Below, piece after piece: positions 21,721 through 33,691 of a stretch of 64,000 bases of DNA. The DNA comes from Mallotus nudiflorus (Eukaryota; Streptophyta; Magnoliopsida; Malpighiales; Euphorbiaceae): contig CANTUR010000009.1 of the NCBI GenBank assembly GCA_947683625.1, positions 7,577,501 through 7,641,500 of the forward strand, given 5' to 3'. Below the pieces are notes generated by a model. It searched no databases and was not told the origin of the DNA. It saw only the letters and a program-made list of their open reading frames with translations. The position numbers and the translations under genes were made by a program. Numbering within the stretch: the stretch's first letter is position 1; each line of letters begins with the position of its first letter.

Positions 21721-23639
21721 TAATGTGATTAATTGATTATATGTATATGTGATATATGTTAAGGTTTATCATTCATTTTAAAAAGGGTTTTCAAAATTAT
21801 TAAAGAGTTTTGATTTTTTTTATGACAATTCTTAGTAATCTATTTGAAAATGGAGTTAAACATTAATTTCATTAATGTTTGTAATGGTTTGATGTGATTA
21901 AACTAAAAGTAATTTTCGAGTTTATGAATTCAGAATGTTGTTTCATGAAAAACAAATTCAGCATGTTGTTTTATTAAAAATGAATTCTGCTTTTTAAAAT
22001 GAATTCTATTTTTGAAAACCTAATCATTTAAGGATATATATCTGTTATGTATTTTGTTTTAATTAATATGATTAATTGAAACAACATATTTGTTTTCTAT
22101 TTTAATTAGGAAAATAGTTTTTTATTTTGATCAAGAAAATTGTTTTCTATTTTGATTAGGAAAATCATTTTTGATTAAATATGAAACAGAAATGTTATGA
22201 TTATATAGATAATGTGTTAAGTGCAATGTAGTTAAATATTAAACTGATTATGCATAATGGATCTGTTTTATACATATTCGTTTAAGCTGTAGTTTTCATT
22301 ACAGAAATTAGGGTTTTCTTAATGGATGCGTCTATTTAAAATAAAAAAATTTATTTTTAATATGTTTTTAATGGAATTCTTAGACTGTAAGATGTTTACA
22401 AAAAGTGATGTTTTTTAGGCAGCCGCTAATTCAGTAATATGATTATGAAAATAGGTTAGTTGGTTCCTTGACACAAATTAGGGTTTTAAGGTGGCTGGTT
22501 TAATTGAGTATTTTTTTCTATTTTTGAACAAATTGATTTTATAGTAATTTAATTATGAAAATTTATTAATGTTCAAAAATTTGAAAGGCAATTCACTGAA
22601 GAGCTAAGGTAAAGTGCTTATCGTCGGACTACCACCTGGGGCGCTGCCCCTTAACCCCAAAAGAATTGTCACATTATTTTTTTTAACATAATAATTAGAT
22701 TTGCTAACTAAATAGATTATTATGTTATACATGTTAGTTGTTTAATGCATGGTGATTGGATTTAATTTTTATGTGTTGTAATTTTAAATACGGCCTTCAA
22801 CTTTTTTTTGTTTTATTGTATTTATTTTATTAAAATAGTGTAGAATAAATTACAAGAATTTATGCAAATCAAGACCCATGGTGTAATTCAAGTTAGAGGC
22901 CCAGGATGGAGATCCAAGGTGGGAACCAAAGAAGGAGATCCATGGTAGAAGACGGAGATCCAAGTTTAAGGCTCAATTTGTAATTGTAATATTACCTAGG
23001 TTTGACCTTTGATCTTTATATTGGCTTATAAAAATCAACTTAGATTTGGGCCATGCTATGTCACATTTATTTTATTTATTATGTATGTAATGCCATGTGA
23101 TGTCATATGATGCCATGCAATACAATATAACAATAACTAAATACGAATAAATAAAGATGAACCCTTATTTAATATTAAGTCATTATAATGCCTCCCATAA
23201 GTTCAACACTTGTCAAGCCTTAGATTATTATATATGGGCTTGCCAAAGTAGGGTGAATAAATTTATCCAGGGAAGGCAAGTTGGATAATAGTGCTATCTA
23301 AACATTTGATATGGTTTGACATAACTAGGTTATCAAAATGGTTTTGGACCTAGGGCATTAGATGGGATTTTAAGCCATGACATGTGAAGTCAAATCCCAT
23401 TCCATCCAAGAGTTACATGAGATGTAATTGATAAGAGTTATCTACCTAAATAACCATATTTTAGGCGATGAGCCAAAACTCATTAAGAGTATGGTGAAAT
23501 ATGGATCTTAGCCCACTAAAATTTGTAAAATTAACTTAGAGGGTTATTGATTTAAGTACATTTAGTAGGATTTTTTAATTATGCCTCATACATATTTAAT
23601 AAAATGTTGAATGGACTTTTCATATATTTATTGTAGATA
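21721..23639 (+). other. Long untranslated leader of Copia-2
   Basis: About 1.9 kb without a supported gene. It includes a purine-rich stretch with repeated GGAGATCCA (22905-22965) and a pyrimidine-rich tract ending TTGTAG just before the gag ATG at 23640. Confidence 0.55.
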
Positions 23640-24480
23640 ATGACTTTAAACACTATACCTACCATGTCACTACGATCGATCCTTGAGAAGGATAAGCTCA
23701 GTAGGGCTAACTTTCTTGATTGGTACAGAAACCTAAGAATTATTATTGGGCATAAGAGAAAGGAATACATCCTTGATCAACCCATCCCTAAGGAACCAGC
23801 TGCCAATGCTCCTAGAGAACAAAGGGATGCTTATAACAAGCATCTCAATGGTTCTACTAATGTCACTTGTGTTATGCTTGGATGTATGGAGTCTGAGCTA
23901 CAAAAGCAGCTGATGGAAATGGAGGCTTATACTATGATAGGCCATCTCAAGGAAATGTTCCAAGAGAAAGCCAGAATTAAAAGGTTCAATACCATCAGGG
24001 CATTGCTTTTCTACAAGCTAACTATTGGCGGCTTTTTTCAGTCCTCATTTTCTCAAGATGAAGGGTCATCTTGATCATTTGGACAAGCTTGGTCTCAAGA
24101 TTGAATAAGAACTGACTATGGATATTATTCTCCAATCTTTACCTAAAGCTTATAATAGCTTTGTTATGAATTTCAATATGCATAGTATGGAGAAGACTGT
24201 TACAGTGTTGCATGGGATGCTAAAAACTACTGAAAAGAACATCAAGAGTAACACCAAGGATATTCTCATGATCAATAAGGGAAAGGGGATCAAAAGGGTT
24301 GGAAAAGGCTAAGGCAAGGTCTTTAAAAGCTTTTAGAAGACCAAGCCAAAGCCAAAGCCCAAATCCAAAGATGCACCCAAAGCAAAGAAAGGAATTTGCG
24401 TTTTTTGTAATGAGCCAGGCCATTGGAAAAGAAATTGCAAGCTTTATTTGGATGATCTAAAGAAGAAAAAGGGTGGCGAG
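23640..24480 (+). pseudogene. gag: Copia-2 gag (decayed)
   Basis: Start ATG at 23640, just after the leader. It reads SLRSILEKDKLSRANFLDWY, NLRIIIG and YILDQPIPKEP, the copia gag N-terminal block, then the capsid-like block LMEMEAYTMIGHLKEMFQEK. After frame breaks near 24030-24115 it continues with LPKAYNSFVMNFNMH. A complete zinc knuckle CVFCNEPGHWKRNC (CX2CX4HX4C) lies at about 24398-24440. A Lys-rich linker precedes the knuckle. Confidence 0.85.
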
Positions 24481-25900
24481 ACTACCTCTTTAAGTATTCA
24501 TGTTATAGAATTAAATTTATCTGCTTTTGATTTTGATTCTTGGTTATTAGATACTAGATCAGGATCTCACATTTGTACAAATGTGCAAGGTCTAAAAAGG
24601 AGTAGATCATTGGCAAAAGGCAAAGTGTACCTACAAGTTGCCAATGGAGCAAGAGTTGCTGCTTTAGTTGTTGGAACTTATGAGTTACCTTTGCCTAGTG
24701 GACTTGTTTTATCTATAGAAAATTGTTATTATGTACCCACTATGCGTAGGAATATTATTTATGTTTATTTTTTGGACAAGAAAAGGTTTAAATTTATTAT
24801 TAAGAATAATAAATGCAATATTTATCAGGATAACATTTTCAATGGATATGCTCCATGCACTAGTGGACTTTATGTTTTAGATGTTGAAGACACTAATGAA
24901 ATGCCAATCTATAACATAGATACAAAGAAGTCTAAATCTAATGATTTAAACTCGACCTATCTCTAGCATTGTCATTTAGGCCATATAAATGAGAAATGAA
25001 TTTCAAAGCTACACCAAAATGGGCTTTTAAATTCATTTGATTATGAATCATTTGATACACGTGAATCTTGTTTACTTGGAAAAATGACTAAAACACCTTT
25101 TACTAGACAGAGTGAGAGGGCTAATGACTTATTGGGCCTAATACATTCTGTTGCATATGGATCATTAAGCTCAACTGCTAAAGGAGGTTTTCAGTACTTC
25201 ATAACTTTCACAGATGATTTTAGTAGATATGGTTATCTCTATCTAATGAAACATAAATCTGAATTTTTTGAAAAGTTCAAAATTTTCAAGAATGAAGTAC
25301 AAAATCAACTTGGTAAAAATATTAAAACACTAAGACCTGATATAGGTGGTGAATATTTAAACCAAGAATTTACAGATCATCTTAGAGATTGCGGGATTAT
25401 TTAACAATTGACTCCTTCAGGGACACCACAATGGAATGGTGTGTCTGAACGTAGAAATTAGACTCTATTGGATATGGTTGGATCTATGATGAGTCAATCT
25501 AATCTTCCAATCTCTTTTTAGAGATATGCTTTAGAAACTGCTGCATTCATTTTGAATAGAGTTCCATCGAAGGCAGTTGAAAAGACACCATATGAGACAT
25601 GGACTGAAAAAACTCCCAGTTTACCTTTTCTTAAGATTTGGGGATGTGATTAATTTATGAAGTGTCAAATCTCAGATAAGCTAGAACCAAAATCTAACAA
25701 ATGCCTTTTTATGGGATATCCTAAATAAACTAAAAGATATTACTTCTACAATGCATATGAGAACAAAGTGTTTGTGTCTTAGAATGGTGTATTTTTGGAA
25801 AGAGAGTTTATTTCCAAAGGAATCAGTGGGAGCATAGTGCAACTTGAGGGAAATTTAAGGCCCACAAAATAGCATTATACTTGATATAGAACCGCATTTG
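24481..25900 (+). pseudogene. pol: Copia-2 protease and integrase (decayed)
   Basis: The protease site reads WLLDTRSGSHIC (24541-24575): the catalytic Asp is kept but the Gly of D-T-G is Arg. The integrase entry follows, with core motifs FTDDFSRYGY (25210), TLRPDIGGEY (25330) and the Glu region GVSERRN (25440), then ILNRVPSKAVEKTPYE and FLKIWGCD. Stops (TAG, TAA) occur near 25402, 25459, 25519, 25651, 25726 and 25780. Copia order protease-integrase-RT is clear. Confidence 0.85.
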
Positions 25901-27000
25901 AATCAACAAGTAGTTTTTAAGCCTGCACAAGTACCAGAAGGCCCAAGGAGGTCTGGTAGGACACGTCAAATCCCCATAAGATATGGATTTCTCATAACTG
26001 ATAATAATGATGTGTTAATTATAGATCAAAATGAGCCCACATCCTATCAGGAAGCCATAAATAGTCCTGACTTTGAGAAATGGCTTGAATCCATGAGATA
26101 AAAAATACAATCCATGTATGATAATCAAGTATGGACCTTGATTGACCTAAATGATGGTTTAAAAACTATTGGGTGCATATGGGTTTTCAAAAACAAATAT
26201 GACATTGATGGTAAAGTGCATACCTTTAAGGCAAGACTGATTGCAAAATGTTTCAAACAAACAAATGTTATAGACTATGATGAAACCATTTCACTAGTGG
26301 CTATGCTAAAATCTATTCAAATTCTGCTTGCCATAGTTGTATACTATGATTATGAGATATAGCAAATGGACATCAAAACAACATTTCTTAATGGAAACTT
26401 AATTGAGGATGTGTACATGACACAACTAGACGGTTTTATCACTCTTGAGAATTCTGAAAAGGTATGCAAGCTTTAAAGATCCATTTATGGATTAAAGCAA
26501 GTATCACGAAGTTGGAATCTTCATTTTAATGAAGCAATCAAAGAATTTGGGTTCATTAAAAATGAAGATAAACCTTGTGTGTACAAGAAAGTTAGTGGGA
26601 GTGCTAGTTTGTTTTTTGTGTTGCATGTGGATGACATACTACTCATTAGAAATGATATCCCTATTTTACAAAATGTTAAATCATGGTTAGGGAATTGTTT
26701 CTTAATGAAGGATTTAGGTGAAGCTACCTATATATTTGGCATCGAGATCTATATAGATAGATCTAAAAGGCTTATTGGTGTAAGTCAAAGCACTTATAAT
26801 GATAAGGTAATGAATAGGTTTAATATGCAAGATTCCAAGAGAGGATTCTTGTTAATGTCGCATGGCATTAGTCTCAACAAGATTCAATGTCCTATGACAT
26901 AAGATGAGCGAGACTACATAAGCATGATTCCACATGCTTCTGCTATTGGATCTATCATATATTCAATGTTATGTACTCGACTTGATGTTTCATATGCCTA
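25901..27000 (+). pseudogene. Copia-2 reverse transcriptase, truncated at 27000
   Basis: Reads WTLIDLNDGLKTIGCIWVFK, ARLIAK, DYDETISLVAM, QMDIKTTFLNG, SIYGLKQVSRSWN, the catalytic FVLHVDDILLIRND and LGEATYIFGIEI, then SAIGSIIYSMLCTR up to DVSYA. Sequence identity stops at about 27000, where unrelated minus-strand Athila-like sequence begins, so RNase H and the 3' LTR are missing. In-frame stops are near 26099, 26359, 26475 and 26900. Confidence 0.87.
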
Positions 27001-27006
27001 CGGGGG

Positions 27007-27760
27007 CTAGGCACCAAGGGGGTGAGAAAGTAATACTGAATGTTGCCCTTCAAACTTGATTAAACCTGTGTTGTTTATCATTATCAACCCAAATGAGTAG
27101 TCTCCCTCAACACTTAAAAATGGCAATGCCTCAACATCAAAGCCAACAAACTTAGCAATGGTAGTAATAATACCCCCTATTTTAATTTCACTTTTGACAT
27201 CATGCAATTTGTAGGTAATGGTGGCGGCCATGTCCGCCTTCACAACACTGTCACTCTCCTTTCAGCTAAAGATAGTGTGAGCAAATAACCAATTAATATG
27301 GGACATGATTTTAGCCTCATTAGACATCATAGCATTGTACCTCTCATTAGTACCCCATGATTTATGACCAAAATACATGGTTGTTGAATGTGCCTACATC
27401 ATCTTCTCAGTGAGGGAATTGAAGGAAGTCATTGATGCCAAAGACACCAAAAGAAAATGCTTCATGGTCAAGCCTAAAGGTTATCTTTCCATGTTAGTAG
27501 CCATAGTCATAAGAACTAAGGAATTCCTAAATCTTTCGCTTATATGAGGGGTACATTAATTTAGCCCCCACATCCCACCTGATTCTCTTTAGGTACATGT
27601 TGACCTCCTCCCACAACACAACTGATTTAAAGCATCAACATCCATATATTTGTTAAGCAATGTAGTTCTCATTGTAAAATTTCTAAAATTGACTTATTGG
27701 AGTGCATTTTGGAAATAAATGGTAGGTGGATCTCTTTTTAGAATAGTTATGGTAGGGCAT
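27007..27760 (-). pseudogene. Athila-like extra ORF (ORF downstream of integrase)
   Basis: The open part 27243-27007 reads KADMAATITYKLHDVK, IGGIITTIAKFVGFDVEALP and GLIMINNTGLIKFEGQHS. Upstream minus-strand traces include NEAKIMSHINWLFAHTI (near 27270-27330). The IGGIIT...FGVD style resembles the ATHILA ORF-1-like protein found in Athila-type gypsy elements, and it lies downstream of an Athila-type integrase on the same strand. I did not confirm the family; the gene is broken by several stops. Confidence 0.5.
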
Positions 27761-28599
27761 TTTACACTGGTGCTCATGGTGATGATGAAACATGAAATAA
27801 AGAAGAGGAGAAAATGGGTTCTTGGGTGGAAAAAAAGGAGTGATGATAAAAAGTGAGGTAGAAGAAGTTAGTAGGAAGAGTTTTGAAGAGAAAAATTAGG
27901 AGATGGTTCTCAGGATGAAAGGAAGAAAAAAAATTTTTTGTAGAGGTAAATATAAGGTTGACGACGAAGATGAATTATGGTGGAGTGTATGTGATTTTTA
28001 AAAGGAAAGGGAAATGCATGTGACAAGTGACTTTTGGGAAAGTTTATGAGTTTGGATTTTAGTGAGAATGTGGAAGTCAAAGGTTTTAGTATATAGTGTA
28101 TGGGTAAGTATAGGGTTGTGTCTTTTAATTGATAGATAAATGAGGGATTGGTTTTTATAGTGAAAAAGGTAGATGAATGGTTTAGGTTTGGTGAGGAAAA
28201 GACAAGTGAAGAGGGAAAGATTATATGATAATAATTATACTATAAATATATTAATAATATAATATAAATATAAATATAAAATAAAAATAAATAATATATA
28301 TATATATATATATATATACTACTTGTATATCCTGAGTATTCAAGAAACTACATGAAGAATAAAGCTCCTTCGGGGGCATTAAACTAACTAAAAAAAATTA
28401 AATGAGTAAATAAAGAACACTTGGCTTATCTCCCAAGAAGTGCTTTATTTATGTTCAATCCTAAGCTTAACTGTGGCCATGTGGTTCTTCATTTCTCTAG
28501 TGAAAGTATAGTCTCTTTCATCTTCATTATAGGTGATGGTCGCTATGGTCCACCCGTCTCAGCTGTAGGTGCCTCTTGTATATCCTAATTGCTTACGAG
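27761..28599. other. Non-coding Athila-like spacer with (TA)n microsatellite
   Basis: No gene. A (TA)n run lies at 28295-28318. Sequence near 28415-28440 (CTCCCAAGAAGTGCTTTATT) is of the kind that follows integrase in Athila-like elements. From 27838 on, this stretch is repeated at 40106 onward. Confidence 0.6.
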
Positions 28600-28980
28600 T
28601 TATGATATCTTCTCCCTAAAATACAACTTAAGTCGTTATCCATTCACCTTAAAGGATTCACCTTTATTGCTTTGAATTACCACTACTTCATGGGGAAATA
28701 CTTCTTCTACTATAAAAGGACCAGACCATCTAAACTTCAACTTCCTAGGGAAGAGTCAGAGTTTTGAATTGAACAAAAGAACCTTGTCCCCTTTTTCAAA
28801 ATTATTTGGCTTAATCACTGCATCATGCCTTCTTTTAGCCTTATCCTTGTAAAGTATGGCATTCTCATAAGCCATATTCTCTATTTCCTCTAGTTCATCT
28901 AGTTGGAGAAGTTGCCTCTCCCCTACTCTCTTGTAGTCCATCTTTAGGACTTTTATAGCCTAGTATGCTTTGTACTCTGA
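28600..28980 (-). pseudogene. Athila-type integrase C-terminal part (first copy)
   Basis: The minus strand reads EYKAY, then AIKVLKMDYKRVGERQLLQL, ELEEIENMAYENAILYKDKA, KGDKVLLFNSKL, LFPRKLKFRWSGPFIVEEVF and SFKVNG. This is the C-terminal domain of Athila-lineage integrase. Trp and other codons are replaced by TAG or TAA in EYKAY*AIK, NSKL*LFP and VNG*RLK. It is truncated upstream by copia LTR sequence at 28981 and is duplicated at 41370-41748. Confidence 0.8.
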
Positions 28981-30628
28981 AGAAATTGAGTACACACATT
29001 AGAATATGAGCAGAAATGTAGAATGAGCATGAAACGGGTTAGGATAAATTTCCAAAATTTTTCCTAGTGTGTAATCCTTACACGAAGGCAAGTATTCAAA
29101 ATCCACCAAGATTACAACACATTGAATTTACACAACGAATAAGTCGCATGCTTAATACAGAACATAAATAAAAGAATCCTAAAATAACTAAAACACAAAG
29201 CATGGCAAGAGACCTATATTTAGAGTTTAGTAACAAACTCCAAATGTTGGTAGGAAACTCGATAGGCTTCTCTTGCTTAGATGATATAGGACTTCTCTTA
29301 CACAACTCTTGTACAAAGGATTATAACAATGGACTTATGAAGAAACATAACTCTTGTATCTCTTACTCACACACTCATAATACTTAGAATAAAGATGAAG
29401 AAGAAGGCTCAACTCTTATTTGTCTCTTAGTGTTTTTCTCTCTAGAATTTAAGTGGTAAGTCAATTATTACGTGTAGAGCATATCCACTAACTTGGTATG
29501 TGTATGTAAGAGACTAATTTGCATGTGTAGAGATTTTGCACTAACTAAAGCTTGAGTGTAGGATAAGTAATTTCATGCATGTGCTTACTTTTTCACTTTG
29601 AGTGTAAAATAGGCTAACTCATGCATGTAGAGATTGACCACTAACTTGGTGTATGTATGTAATAGACTAATTTTCATGTGTAGAGATTCTCTAGTAACTC
29701 ATTATTGAGTGTAGGATAAGCAATCTCATGCATGTGTTTACCTTTTCACTTTGAGTGTGAAATAAACTAACTCATGCATGTAAAGATTGACCACTAACTT
29801 AAGGTGCATGCTTATGACACATCTCCATGTTGTTAACCTTGCAATCACATTGCATGTAAAGCTATGCTTAAGTGGCCACCATGCGAGCATAATCATCATA
29901 TGGTCATGCGTATATGGCACGTCTTTTAGTAAGTGGGCTTTAGGCTCAATTAATTATTAAATGAGCCTATCTCTACAACATCCAATAATTAGTCTTATGG
30001 GCTTTATTTAACACTTAAAGAAGGCCTATATTAATAATACACGTAATTGTCCAAGCCCATGCATCATCCATTAAACTACATATACATGGCCAATCTCATG
30101 GTGCATATCCAATCTAATATTGGTGGCATATATCAATTTAGTCCTTAAACTTAATATCACATATTAAGTTATGTCCAAATTAATGTTTAATAGTCCTAAC
30201 CTTTGAATTAGATTTTGGGATATGCTAGATCCACGCACAAGCAAAAATCTAATTATACTAACTTAATTAATTAATTAAACACTTTAATTAATAATCAAAT
30301 TAATAAATATCATTATCCGTGCAACTCTTATGTGTGTGGCTTACAAGGTTCAAGTCCAAATGGCAATGGAAATAAATAATATTAACTCTTAATGTAAAAA
30401 TCCTAATTAATCATATTTAATTTCTATAAGTCATGAGTGATCCCCAGCATAGATCTCACAACTACCCAATTGAAAATGAATGTTATCTGTAGATTCAAAA
30501 GAACCATAGAACATAATTATCATGCATTCAATGTCCCTTCATTTCAAGATCCCGATATTGGTCAATCAACCTCTAATTGCCTAAATAATATGACCGCATC
30601 TTGAGTTCAATACTCGATAAAACATGAC
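28981..30628 (-). mobile_element. Diverged copia LTR remnant, minus strand (first copy)
   Basis: The reverse complement of 30400-30628 aligns with the Copia-1 LTR at about 35240-35500 (shared blocks such as ATGACC.CATCTT.AGTT, AAGATCCC.ATAT and ACCCAATTGAAAATGAATG). It is an old solo LTR or fragment of a related copia family, sitting inside Athila-like pol. Ends are approximate and no TSD was found. The repeated ACTAACTTGGTATGTGTATG-type segments at 29490-29660 are internal duplications. Confidence 0.6.
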
Positions 30629-30732
30629 TAAAAATAAAATAAAAAATGAAAATTGTTTAAATAAAACTAAAAATAAAATAAAAAATGTTTAAATCAAATT
30701 GTATCAAACTACTTTTAATGTCACACTATTCC

Positions 30733-30753
30733 TTAGCAACAACACCAAAAACT
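30733..30753 (-). promoter_or_regulatory. Decayed primer-binding site of the Athila-like element
   Basis: The minus strand reads TTTTTGGTGTTGTTGCTAAG, which equals the TTTTTGGCGCCGTTGCCGGG-type site of Athila/Tat elements with C-to-T and G-to-A changes. The second copy (43504-43526) keeps one more original C (GGTGTCG). It directly follows the LTR end CACATCA. Confidence 0.7.
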
Positions 30754-32177
30754 TGATGTGAATTTGTAATTATACAGGTGAAGTTATAGAATAGGATTGT
30801 AAGTTAAGATATCGATCCTATAAGGAAGAGGACAAGTACTAGTTCACTTAATTTACTTGCTTGTCTAAACAGATCAATTTTTATGTTGGAAAGCAATTAA
30901 AATTAAAACTAAATTAATGTTGTGGTGAATGAGCAATGTAAAATATGTACTAGAGTTTCTCTTTTCACCTACATCTGTAATGACTTAAAACCTAATCTAA
31001 ATACTCTCCCTCATAGTCATTTTTAAGATGCTACTGCTATGATTCTTATAAATCAATCTTAAGCATTTACAAGGTAAGCTTGTTATTTAAAATATTAAGT
31101 CAAATAAAGGGACTCTTGGCTCACAAAGCTCTATTCAATAGATGCATAACAAACTTAAGCTCTAAAGGTAAAAATGTAATATTAATTATTAACCAATATC
31201 TCCACTCAAATTGAGATTTAATAGTTTTTATTCAATATCCCTTAGTGTGAATCTCCTCTCAGTCTCAGTATTCTTAGTGTAGGATGGCTCAATATAAATA
31301 TTATAATTGTAAGTGTAAATCTCCTTTTGATCTCAATATACTAGCTTAGATAATTGAATCATTCATGAAGTATAAAAATATAAATTTTAAACATAACATG
31401 AACTAAGATTATATTTGAAAGAAATATGAGTTCAATACATGTCCAGGTTACTTTGATAACTATAGTAAAAAATAAGGTTAAACTACCATGTTTTTATGGG
31501 GAACAATAAAACAATAAACAAATACAGCTAATATAATAACAATACAAGTTAAGAAAAGAGTGAACTCCATAATTCTTATCAACATAGCTCCCCATTGCTA
31601 ATCTCTCTACTGTCTACTTGCACTCTAATTCTGATGAATGAGCTTTACTTCCTCTCTATATGTACTTTTATCTCTATTTCTCTCTATTTTCTTCTCTCAT
31701 CTCATGTTGGCTGCTCTGTGAGTTTAAGATGCTCTTATATCCTTAAAATTAAGGTTGCACATGGTGCATGTAGGAGAGTGGAATTTCCATAAATGTCCAA
31801 CCATGGCCATGCAAAACCAAAATTAGGCTTGCATGATCATGCACATTTGCATGAGGTTCATGGCATGGCCGTGCATTACTTGTTTGTAAATTTAGCACAA
31901 CCATGTTGAGCCTTGCACAGCCGTACCTCTTTATCCTTTGAATTTGGCACATCTGTGTCATGGCTTACACGGCCATACTACTTTCCTTTGTAAATATAGC
32001 ATGTTCATGTTGACCCTTCCATGGGTGTGCTATATTTCTCATGGAAAATGGCACGACCATATTATGGCTTGCACGACTGTACTCTTTTCTTCCCAAATGT
32101 TTTCATGGTCATGTCTCTTTTTTTTTTTTTGAATTTCTTGATTTTGAGTCTTCTGAATAATTGTGAAGCAATGCACA
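30754..32177 (-). mobile_element. Athila-like 5' LTR, minus strand (first copy)
   Basis: Ends CACATCA (at 30754 on the minus strand) next to the primer-binding site. The left-hand start is placed at TGTGCATTGC near 32177 but is uncertain. The region 31790-32110 carries spaced, degenerate versions of GCACGGCCGTGC. No gene; a short ORF at 31595-31792 is T-rich noise. The second copy is 43528-44968. Confidence 0.6.
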
Positions 32178-33691
32178 CCCGATAATTCCTATAACTAAAA
32201 TAAAAACTCAGTGAGAAGAATGCACAAATTAGATAGAAAATATAAAACTCCTAATTTATTTAATTAATGCATGAGTATGTCTATATTTTATTTAAATGTC
32301 CTAATATTTTCTAAATACAAATTCTATTAATCATTATGTAGAAAAGAGAGAATAATGCGCTTAAAATAAAATATTATTAAATTAAAAAAGTCTAATTTTT
32401 AATAGTAAAATGAGATTAAATTGTTAGTTATTTTAAATCTTATAATCTGTACATTGGATTATGGTAAGGAATAAAGCTTTTAATTATTCATGCTCTATGA
32501 CAGCCATTTAGGCATTGCCTAATTAAAGAGAGTTGCCTCTGTTACTTAAGGTGATTTAATGTCACCTTAATGGTAATAAGCAATGCTTTAATGATCAGAC
32601 ATCACCTGTTCGTTGTTTTTTTGACATTTAATGTTATATTTAAATTATGTTTATATGAATTACTTGATTTATTTAATTATGACTATTTCATGCTAAAATC
32701 CCACTTCTAAATTATTATGTGAGTGATTTAGTTTTAAAGTGTTATTAATTTAAGTTATGTGATTGTTAATGTTTTGAATTTTTATTTTTTTTATATTTTC
32801 TTGAATTTGAATTTTATATTCATTATGTGATTTATGTATTTTGTCTTAATTTAATTTTTATATTTTATTATTCTAAATATGTGTTTAGTTTATTTCTTAA
32901 TTGAACCCTCTATTTGCATTTTTTATCCTATTTTCATTTGTGTTTTATTTTATTTTATGAAATTAACCTAGTGGTTTTCTCCCTTTTTAAGCTTTTTTGT
33001 CAATTGTGTGGAGCTAAGTGATCTATTTTTTAGAAATTTTTGGTAGTTGTTATTCACCAAACAATTATCCCAAGTTTAGAATAATTCTATTAGTTTGGCT
33101 TCATTATTTTATTTTTTATTTATTTTGAAATTTTATGTGATTAAAGGATGCATTTCTTTTCTCCTCCTCTATTATTCATGTAGTTTACTTTATTTTATTT
33201 TATTTTGGTTGCATGTTTAAAGGGTGTAATTCTTGTCTCCTTTCATGCACACTTTATTTTTACTTTATTTATGTTGTTAATTAAATTGTGCATGTATGAG
33301 GTGTTTGGACCTAATTGCATGAAATTGAACTAATGTGCAAGCTTAGATTAAATTGTGAAACTAGATAATTATTTAGAGGTAATCATAATTTGCTCTTAAA
33401 TAAAGAAATGATTTAATAATTAAATTAATAAAATACAAAACACAAACGAAGGCCAACTACAGGGTTGGGTAGACATTCAAAGCCCATACCTAGTTTCCAA
33501 GCCCGTTATCTGATAATGGCTACTTAGAACCCTCTGTGGGATCTAATTGCTTTAAAAGTGTATCTTGGGTCTTATCCAAGTTGTGACTCTAATCTCCAAT
33601 ATAGGTTTAAAGTCCATAATGTATTTCCTAATGTGCCTTAAACTCATATAATGTCGTGGTCATAAAACATTTAGGCGCATGATGAACCCCA
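32178..33691 (+). mobile_element. Tat-type LTR end, plus strand (first copy)
   Basis: AT- and T-rich non-coding sequence whose last 130 bases align with the LTR ends at 1900-2023 and 17470-17598 (TTGTGACTCTAATCTCCA..., then GCATGATGAACCCCA). It abuts antisense Tat-C integrase at 33692. The left boundary was not determined; part of 32178-32650 may belong elsewhere. The second copy is 55113-56395. Confidence 0.6.
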
